Source: CAYJGN01 sp964369635 (GTDB lineage: Bacteria; Bacillota; Clostridia; Oscillospirales; Ruminococcaceae). Taken from it: a stretch of DNA of 19,768 nucleotides. Shown here piece by piece: positions 14,609-19,768 of the stretch (the first letter of the stretch is position 1; each line of letters begins with the position of its first letter). The translations under genes and the position numbers were made by a program. The notes under the pieces were generated by a model. It was not told the DNA's origin, made no database searches, and saw nothing but the letters and a program-made list of their open reading frames with translations. The stretch spans positions 1 through 19,768 of the forward strand of contig CAYJGN010000037.1 of assembly GCA_964369635.1 (NCBI GenBank), given 5' to 3'.

Positions 14609-15258
14609 TGGATAGAGATGAGATGGTGCAAAGCAATATCCCTCTTGTCCATTCTCTTGCGAACAGGTTCCGCGGCAGAGGTGTTGACTATGAAGACCTT
14701 TTTGGTGCTGGCTGTGTTGGACTTGTTAAAGCAGTTGACAATTTTGATAAAGATCTCGGGTTTAAATTTTCGACCTATGCAGTGCCTGTTGTGCTCGGTG
14801 AGATAAAGCGTCTTTTTCGTGATGGTGGTGCTGTTAAAGTTAGCAGAAGTTTGAAGGAGCTATATTTAAAGGTTGTCCGCGAGAGGGATGCTTTTTTAAA
14901 AAAACAAGGCAGAGAGCCAACAACCGAAGAGATGGCAAAAATCTTAGAGGTCACGCAAGAGCTGATAGTTGAAACGCTCACCGCAATGCAACCAACGCTT
15001 TCGCTAACAACAGGTGATGAAAATGATAACAAAGAGCTTGATTTAAAGAGCCCGTCGATAGAGGATGAGATAGCAGAGAGGTTATCACTCAAGGAAGTTG
15101 TAGAGCATCTGGAACCATACGATAAGGAGATAATCAAACTTCGCTATTTTCAAAATAAAACACAAAGCGAGGTTGCAAGACTGCTCGGTCTTACGCAGGT
15201 TGGGGTGAGCAGAAGAGAGAAGAAAATTTTGCTTGCTATGAGAGCGAAGCTTGTTTGA
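14608..15258 (+). CDS. sigF: Sporulation sigma factor F
   Basis: A 216-aa sigma-70-family factor, the first forespore-specific sigma factor of sporulation. Region 2 is clear (YEDLFGAGCVGLVKAVDNF, FSTYAVPVVLGEIKRLFRD), followed by VSRSLKEL at the start of region 3 and a region 4 helix-turn-helix (SEVARLLGLTQVGVSRREKKIL). The sequence also resembles sigma-G, but position after spoIIAA-spoIIAB identifies it as sigma-F. It is shorter than the Bacillus protein (about 255 aa), mainly at the N-terminus. Start and upstream stop share one base (TAATG). Confidence 0.96.
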   Translation: MDRDEMVQSNIPLVHSLANRFRGRGVDYEDLFGAGCVGLVKAVDNFDKDLGFKFSTYAVPVVLGEIKRLFRDGGAVKVSRSLKELYLKVVRERDAFLKKQGREPTTEEMAKILEVTQELIVETLTAMQPTLSLTTGDENDNKELDLKSPSIEDEIAERLSLKEVVEHLEPYDKEIIKLRYFQNKTQSEVARLLGLTQVGVSRREKKILLAMRAKLV

Positions 15259-15273
15259 TAGATTTAGGCGTAT

Positions 15274-15302
15274 TTAGATAACCGCTATATCTAATGTTTT
15301 TG
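15274..15302 (+). terminator. Weak putative terminator after sigF
   Basis: TTAGATA (15274-15280) pairs with TATCTAA (15288-15294), followed by TGTTTTTG. The stem is AT-rich and the T-run is interrupted, so it is a weak candidate, but nothing better follows the operon. Confidence 0.4.
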
Positions 15303-15384
15303 TAGTGAGCACAAATGCTTAAAATAAAACAGATATGATAATACCCATATAAAGTTGCTGTAAAGTCATCGATTAATATTAAAA

Positions 15385-15425
15385 TACAACTTTTTGTTTA
15401 CATTTAACAGGAAAAGTTGTATACT
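15385..15425 (+). promoter_or_regulatory. MATE gene promoter with overlapping palindromic operator
   Basis: The promoter is TTTACA (15397-15402), 17-bp spacer, TATACT (15420-15425). A perfect 10-bp inverted repeat, TACAACTTTT (15385-15394) and AAAAGTTGTA (15412-15421), brackets the -35 box and runs into the -10 box. A dyad placed like this is typical of a repressor or activator site. Confidence 0.7.
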
Positions 15426-15441
15426 ATTATATAGTTTTTAA

Positions 15442-15468
15442 CGCAGATGGAAAGTCTGCGATTTTTTT
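15442..15468 (+). terminator. Promoter-proximal terminator-like hairpin in the MATE leader
   Basis: A 6-bp stem CGCAGA (15442-15447) / TCTGCG (15455-15460) with a 7-nt loop is followed by A and seven T. It lies only about 10 nt after the predicted transcription start and just before the GGAGG of the MATE gene, so it is either an attenuator or a 5' stabilising hairpin. Confidence 0.6.
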
Positions 15469-15481
15469 AAACGGAGGATAT

Positions 15482-16820
15482 ATGCAAAACTCTATATCAC
15501 AGCGCTTTAATACCATATCACTTATGAAATTCGTAGCTCCAAGTGTTATGATGATGGTTTTTATCTCGATATATTCGATGGCGGGGAGCATATTTGCCGC
15601 AAATTATATAAATGAATATGCGCTCTCTGCAATAAGTATTGTTTTTCCGTTTGTTTCGGTGGTTTTTGCCGCTTCAATAATGTTTGCAACAGGTGCAAAT
15701 GCTATTATTTCGAAAAATTTAGGCGAAGGTAATGTTGAGAAAGCTCGACAAAGCTTTACAGCAGTTACCATATTAGCGATATTAACAGCGCTATTTTTTA
15801 CTGTTGTTGCGATAGTTTTCGATGATGCTATTCTCGGGGTACTCGGTGTTACCGAAAACATTCTTCCTTACGCAAAGACATATCTTCGAGGGATAGCTTT
15901 CTCGTTTCCATTTTTGTATCTTGAGATACTCGGGCAGTATTTTTTCGTTACGATAGGTAAACCTACATATGGGCTATTAGCTTCGATTGCAGGTGGTACA
16001 CTAAATATAGCAGCGAGCTTTTTGTTTATGGGTGTTTTAAAAGTGGGTGTTATAGGTGCAGCGCTTGGAACAATCACAGCAAACTTGATTACAAGTTCAA
16101 CCTTTCTCTTGTTTTTCGCGCTAAACAAAAAATATGCACTTCGTTTTGTTAAACCAAAACTGCACAAGCGATTTATCTTCGATACCTGTACAAACGGTTC
16201 TTCTGAGATGGTTATAAATATTGCGAATGCCGTTATTTCAGCTCTTTTAAATAGAATTATGAGAGATTTGGTAGGAGATAGCGGAATTGCTGCGGTTGCA
16301 GTTATAGTTCAAGTTCAGTTTCTACTAAGCTCGATGTTTATTGGATTTTGTGCTGGAACGGCGCCGGTATTTGGATATGCACAAGGTGAGGATAATAGAG
16401 ATCAGACTAAGAGAGTGTTTTGGATTTCGACAAAACTTGTTGCTATTTCATCTCTTATACTTGTCGCGCTCTGTCTGCTGTTTTCAGGATTTATCGTTGG
16501 GCTGTTTATCGACCCTGCGTCAGAATCGTTTGAACTTGCAAAAAGCGGATTTACACTATTTTCAGTGGGATTTGTCCTAACAGGATTTAATATATTCGCA
16601 TCAAATTTCTTTACGAGCGTCTCGAATGGAAAAATTTCAGCACTTATATNNNNNNNNNNCCTTTTTGAGAACATTTCTCTTTATATTCGGTGTTCTCATG
16701 ATTCTACCGAATATCATAGGGACGACGGGAGTTTGGCTCTCAACTCCGATAGCTGAAGTTCTATCGTTTGGAGTTTCATTCTATCTGCTCCGGAGATATA
16801 AGGATGTTTATCATTATTAA
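15482..16820 (+). CDS. MATE-family multidrug/cation efflux transporter (interrupted by assembly gap)
   Basis: A polytopic membrane protein of the MATE efflux family, exporting cationic drugs or metabolites by Na+ or H+ antiport. The N-terminal half shows MKFVAPSVMMMVFISIYSMAGSIFAANYINEYALSAISI and then TGANAIISKNLGEG, a common MATE pattern; about twelve hydrophobic segments can be counted. Ten N at 16650-16659 break the frame. Joining the flanks directly gives ATA TCC TTT TTG AGA, that is I-S-F-L-R, and restores one frame of 442 codons, the usual MATE length, ending at TAA 16818-16820. The break is therefore very probably an assembly artefact, not a mutation. The start ATG follows GGAGG. It has its own promoter and operator. 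Confidence 0.9.
16650..16659. other. Assembly gap of 10 N
   Basis: Ten undetermined bases lie inside the MATE gene. Deleting them restores the reading frame, so the number is probably a placeholder and not a measured length. Confidence 0.95.
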
Positions 16821-16949
16821 TAGTTAATGTATGTCGGGTGTTTGACTGTCCAAAAGTATTTTGAGTTTTGGCGGAACCGAAGGTGAGCGACGTCGATGTT
16901 AAAGCGGCGGGCGACGGATAAGAAGAATTTTAAAAGTAAGGTGGTTATC

Positions 16950-17552
16950 ATGGCTAAAATCGTAACAATTAGTAGACAATTTGGGTCAGGTGGAAGAGAG
17001 ATCGGAAAGAAACTTTCCGAAAAGCTAAATATTCCATATTTTGACCGCGAAATCATCGAAGCAGTTGCCTCAAAGACAGGACTTAGCAAGGATTTTGTTG
17101 CAGAGAACGATATGAGCGTTACCCAAAACTATCCTGTTGCATTTGGCAGAGCTTTTACAAATTATGTTCAGCCTGTCAGCGATAAGCTGTTTTTAGCGCA
17201 GAGCGATGCAATAAAAGATCTTGCAAAAAAAGGCAAGGGCGTTTTTGTTGGAAGATGCTCAGATTATGTGCTGCGGGATAAAAATCCGCTAAAAGTTTAT
17301 ATATATTCAAGCGATATGGATAAAAAAATAGATGGGTGCTATGAGCGGGTTACAGCTGATAGAAGATATAATCGCAAAACGATGCGCAGAAAAATCGAAG
17401 AGGTCGATGAAAAACGCCGCCGCTATTATAACTATTATACCGGTAAAAAATACGGACAATTCGAAGGCTATAATATAGCGATAGATACCGCAAGATTTTC
17501 GGTAAATCAAGCAGTTGATATTATTATATCAGCATTAAAACAAGTAAAATAA
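16950..17552 (+). CDS. Cytidylate-kinase-like protein (P-loop NMP kinase family)
   Basis: A 200-aa protein of the cytidylate-kinase-like family, which is common in Clostridia and distinct from true Cmk. The N-terminus IVTISRQFGSGGREIGKKLSEKL is a phosphate-binding loop of the form GSGGREIG (12-19), followed by YFDREII (30-36). VFVGRCSDYVL (98-108) and a basic lid region (RVTADRRYNRKTMRRK, 133-148) complete the kinase fold. It probably phosphorylates a nucleoside monophosphate, but the substrate of this family is not settled. I chose ATG 16950, 5 nt after TAAGGTGG; an upstream ATG at 16896 has no ribosome binding site and adds a non-conserved basic tail. A terminator shared with the convergent gene follows directly. 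Confidence 0.9.
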   Translation: MAKIVTISRQFGSGGREIGKKLSEKLNIPYFDREIIEAVASKTGLSKDFVAENDMSVTQNYPVAFGRAFTNYVQPVSDKLFLAQSDAIKDLAKKGKGVFVGRCSDYVLRDKNPLKVYIYSSDMDKKIDGCYERVTADRRYNRKTMRRKIEEVDEKRRRYYNYYTGKKYGQFEGYNIAIDTARFSVNQAVDIIISALKQVK

Positions 17553-17577
17553 AAAAACGCCCAGATGGGCGTTTTTT
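17552..17577. terminator. Bidirectional intrinsic terminator
   Basis: A perfect 11-bp stem AAAAAACGCCC (17552-17562) / GGGCGTTTTTT (17567-17577) has a 4-nt loop. It has T-runs in both directions and sits between the stops of the convergent kinase-like and CBS-protein genes, serving both. Confidence 0.92.
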
Positions 17578-17584
17578 ATTTTTA

Positions 17585-18982
17585 TCAGCTTTCAGCTGTG
17601 ATTTTCTCGCTCTTTTTAGCCATAAGTTTTTTAATTCGCTTCTCGCCGCTTTCAACAACAGTAAAATCAAAATCTGCAAAGGTGATACTTGGATTTTCAC
17701 CATCTGTTGGAATTCTGCCAAGTACATGGGTTATGAAACCTCCGATAGTCTCATATCCGTCCTCATCGGGAAGCTCTATTCCAAGGAGCTTTGCAGTATC
17801 GTAAACGGAATATGAACCGTCGATGATAACCGAACCATCATCGCGACGAATAACACTCTCTTCTTCTTCATCATATTCGTCTTGTATTTCACCGACGATA
17901 GCCTCGATAATATCCTCAAGGGATACTATGCCAGCTGTTCCGCCATATTCATCAATAACAACTGCAATCTGTGCCTTTTTTTTCTGCATAAGGGCAAAAA
18001 CTTCACGACAATGGTTGCTCTCGGGGATATATAAAGCATCGCGCATAAGATCTTTTGCTGCCAAAGCGGTATCTATTTCGCTTCCGATAAATTTTAGCAG
18101 GTCTTTGACGTTTAGTATACCGATGATATTGTCGATGTCCTCGCAGTAGACGGGAAGTCTTGAATAGCCTTCTTCCTGCGCTTTTTGTATTATTTCGACA
18201 ATCAAAGTGTTACTCTCAACTGCAACGACTTCTTTTCGGTGGGTCATAACCTCGCCGACTGCTCTATCATCAAATTGGAATATATTCTCAATCATCTGCT
18301 TTTGGCTCTCTTCGATAACGCCAAGTTCCTCTCCTCTATCGACAAGCTGCATAATTCCTTCTTCAGTGATGTTACCGCGGATTTTCGAGATATCAACTCC
18401 AAATAGTTTGCAGATAAGTTTCGATAGACCGGTGCAGATAAATAAAATTGGTCTTATTAATGCTACCATCGCTTTTATAAACGATGCTGTTGATTTAACG
18501 GTACTCTCAGCATTTGCTATTCCTACATATCTTGGGATAAATCTTCCAAATAACAAGAATAGTATGAAGAATAAAAAGGTAATAACAATTGGCGCTATAA
18601 ATGTTGTAGCACCGACAAACTGGAGTCCCATAGCTCTTATAACCGCTCTTGATATATCAGCTGCAAAATAGAGGGAAAGAAGAGCTGAAGCGAAGAAGGT
18701 TGTGATTGAAGTGAAGATTATAGAAGATAGGTTGAATTTATCACTATCAACTTCGAGCTTGATTAGAGTTTTGTATAGCGGCTCATCGTCCTCGAGTAGA
18801 TTCTCTACATAGACAGTACCAAGGTACGAGATAGCTGCGTGACCTGCGCAGAAAAGCGCTGATAGAAGGGTGAGTGCCGCCGCGATCGCTATAAGAATGA
18901 TGCCAGAAGTGCCTGGTGTTGTATCGGTTACTACCGAAGTTGCGATTAAGAATAAGTTAGTCCCGTCAGGGTCGATTTCCAT
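17585..18982 (-). CDS. CNNM/CorC-type (hemolysin-related) membrane protein with CBS domains
   Basis: A 465-aa protein with three parts: a DUF21/CNNM transmembrane region (about 1-200, four hydrophobic segments), a CBS pair (about 245-365) and a CorC/HlyC C-terminal domain (about 380-455). Clear motifs are GEVMTHR (243-249), YSRLPVY, and DEYGGTAGIVSLEDIIEAIVGEI. The family includes Mg2+/Co2+ transporters of the cell membrane. Two normally conserved membrane motifs look degraded: FFSGSETAL reads LFCAGHAAI (43-51) and GEILPK reads GRFIPR (146-151), both losing a glutamate. I chose the ATG at 18982 because AGGAG lies 7 nt upstream; a longer frame to 19099 has no ribosome binding site and crosses a repeat. 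Confidence 0.93.
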   Translation of the reverse strand: MEIDPDGTNLFLIATSVVTDTTPGTSGIILIAIAAALTLLSALFCAGHAAISYLGTVYVENLLEDDEPLYKTLIKLEVDSDKFNLSSIIFTSITTFFASALLSLYFAADISRAVIRAMGLQFVGATTFIAPIVITFLFFILFLLFGRFIPRYVGIANAESTVKSTASFIKAMVALIRPILFICTGLSKLICKLFGVDISKIRGNITEEGIMQLVDRGEELGVIEESQKQMIENIFQFDDRAVGEVMTHRKEVVAVESNTLIVEIIQKAQEEGYSRLPVYCEDIDNIIGILNVKDLLKFIGSEIDTALAAKDLMRDALYIPESNHCREVFALMQKKKAQIAVVIDEYGGTAGIVSLEDIIEAIVGEIQDEYDEEEESVIRRDDGSVIIDGSYSVYDTAKLLGIELPDEDGYETIGGFITHVLGRIPTDGENPSITFADFDFTVVESGEKRIKKLMAKKSEKITAES

Positions 18983-19062
18983 TTTTTTCTCCTTTTTTAT
19001 AGCCGTAGCTATTTTATATTTTGTGGTGTCTTTTTTTGATTGAATTTTTAGATGTGTATTAG

Positions 19063-19214
19063 GTAGGGGCAGATTCCATGTCCGCCTGTAAAAACACATA
19101 AAACCAAAGGTGAAGTTGTAGGGTCAAGGATTGCCTTGACCGCAAGGCTTACTGGAATTTAGCGGACATGGCAAGCCATGTCCCTACAATAAATAGGTAT
19201 ATTTCTGTGTTTTT
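19063..19214. repeat. Compact palindromic repeat element (three related modules)
   Basis: Three copies of a module approximating GTAGGGnCAnGGnTTGCCnTGnCCGC occur. Module A (19063-19085, plus) is degenerate. Module B (19118-19143, plus) has stem GGTCAAGG/CCTTGACC. Module C (19162-19187, minus) has stem GGACATGG/CCATGTCC. B and C differ at two stem positions, each with a compensating change. An outer inverted repeat AAAAACACA (19090-19098) / TGTGTTTTT (19206-19214) encloses modules B and C. It looks like a small non-autonomous or REP-like element and lies between divergent genes. Confidence 0.7.
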
Positions 19215-19541
19215 GCGAAGCAAAGATTATTCATATAATCGGTTATATTTTATAATTTTTTTGCGAAAATGTCAAATATTAATGAATTTATCGGAATTGT
19301 TTGGATAATTTAATTCGGTTAATTTAGTATTTTGAAGGGTGATTGTAAATATTTTTTCTGAAAATAAAGCAGTTATCAAAGATTGATAAAACATTAACAA
19401 AAAAATTGTTTTTTGGTTGCAGATTTTTAATTAAAATTTAATGAAAAAACCATTTACATAACGTGTTATTGAGGTTATAATATATCTGGTATACTCTTGT
19501 AATAAATTCGAAAGAGTAGTATTTTAGGAGGATTGTAAAAA
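19215..19541 (+). other. AT-rich upstream region of the PFOR gene
   Basis: No gene is visible in this 327-nt stretch. It contains the PFOR promoter (19453-19481) and ribosome binding site AGGAGG (19526-19531); the rest is AT-rich without a clear structure. The leader from the predicted start near 19488 is about 54 nt. Confidence 0.6.
19453..19481 (+). promoter_or_regulatory. Sigma-A promoter of the PFOR gene
   Basis: TTTACA (19453-19458), exactly 17 bp, then a consensus TATAAT (19476-19481). A second -10-like TATACT lies at 19490-19495 without a good -35. This should be a strong promoter, as expected for a central fermentation enzyme. Confidence 0.8.
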
Positions 19542-19768
19542 ATGGCGAGAAAAATGAAAACAATGGACGGAAACAACGCTGCGGCGCACGTTTCCTATGC
19601 TTTCACAGATGTCGCTGCTATCTACCCGATAACACCATCATCGGTTATGGCAGAGGTAACAGACACTTGGAGCGCAAACGGTCTTAAAAACGTATTCGGC
19701 GACCCTGTACGTGTTGTTGAGATGCAATCAGAGGCTGGAGCTGCTGGAACTGTTCACGGTTCACTTGC
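19542..19768 (+). CDS. nifJ: Pyruvate:ferredoxin oxidoreductase, N-terminal fragment (runs off the window)
   Basis: The first 75 codons of a gene continuing beyond the window. The sequence MARKMKTMDGNNAAAHVSYAFTDVAAIYPITPSS matches domain I of pyruvate:ferredoxin (flavodoxin) oxidoreductase, with the conserved YPITPSS segment near residues 28-34 and VEMQSEAGAAGTVHGSL next. The enzyme converts pyruvate and CoA to acetyl-CoA and CO2, reducing ferredoxin, in the cytoplasm of anaerobes. An AGGAGG site precedes the ATG. A related 2-oxoacid:ferredoxin oxidoreductase with a similar N-terminus cannot be strictly excluded from this fragment. Confidence 0.92.
   Translation, partial: MARKMKTMDGNNAAAHVSYAFTDVAAIYPITPSSVMAEVTDTWSANGLKNVFGDPVRVVEMQSEAGAAGTVHGSL

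Noticed and set aside
16860..16925. GC-richer patch before the kinase-like gene, considered as a decayed copy of the cloverleaf element
   Set aside because: Only short fragments look similar and the paired arms are missing.
16896..16949. Upstream ATG extending the kinase-like protein by 18 residues
   Set aside because: No Shine-Dalgarno site precedes it, the added tail is basic and unlike the family N-terminus, and ATG 16950 has a good site.
18207..18671. A 154-codon open frame on the plus strand opposite the CorC-like gene
   Set aside because: It is antisense to a well-supported CBS-domain gene and has low-complexity Ser/Ile composition typical of a shadow frame.
18983..19099. N-terminal extension of the CorC-like protein to 19099
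   Set aside because: It would run through a palindromic repeat and lacks a ribosome binding site; the ATG at 18982 has AGGAG and fits the family.

Overview
The window looks like a low-GC, endospore-forming member of the Clostridia (Firmicutes). The base composition is AT-rich, Shine-Dalgarno sites are strong GGAGG-type, and promoters are classical sigma-A with 17-bp spacers. There is a complete spoIIAA-spoIIAB-sigF operon and the start of a pyruvate:ferredoxin oxidoreductase gene, which points to an anaerobe. The species cannot be named from the sequence alone. No rRNA, tRNA, CRISPR array, transposase or phage gene was seen.

Layout. (1) 1-377: AT-rich non-coding leader with a promoter at 158-186. 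(2) 378-5387: five tandem inosine/uridine-preferring nucleoside hydrolase (IU-NH) paralogues. The first has its own promoter and terminator. The other four form a probable operon from a promoter at 1389-1417 to a terminator at 5398-5424. (3) 5489-7296: a two-gene ABC-2 type exporter, then a solo substrate-binding lipoprotein (7383-8345) with its own promoter. (4) 8536-9519: a sixth nucleoside hydrolase, separately transcribed. (5) 9569-13442: valS-folC, closed by a strong terminator. (6) 13501-13869: non-coding DNA holding an 85-nt cloverleaf-like inverted-repeat element. (7) 13870-15258: the sporulation sigma-F operon. (8) 15482-16820: a MATE-family efflux gene interrupted only by a 10-N assembly gap. 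(9) 16950-17552: a cytidylate-kinase-like gene, convergent with a CorC/CNNM-type CBS membrane protein (17585-18982, minus) across a shared bidirectional terminator. (10) 19063-19214: a compact palindromic repeat element. (11) 19542-19768+: the 5' end of the PFOR gene.

Functionally, the first half is dominated by a local expansion of nucleoside hydrolases. These enzymes cleave the N-glycosidic bond of ribonucleosides for base and ribose salvage. The six copies split into two subfamilies. One (genes 1, 4, 5) keeps the HGxDG active-site histidine but has lost the C-terminal histidine. The other (genes 2, 3, 6) lacks HGxDG, has a different conserved DGxxVxxH motif, and keeps the C-terminal histidine in two of three copies. 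Gene 2 has also lost the central catalytic/metal aspartate. This patterned divergence is the strongest candidate for undescribed biology here. Much of the rest is ordinary housekeeping (valS, folC) and sporulation control (spoIIA), with two non-coding structured elements and an unusual MATE promoter/leader worth checking.
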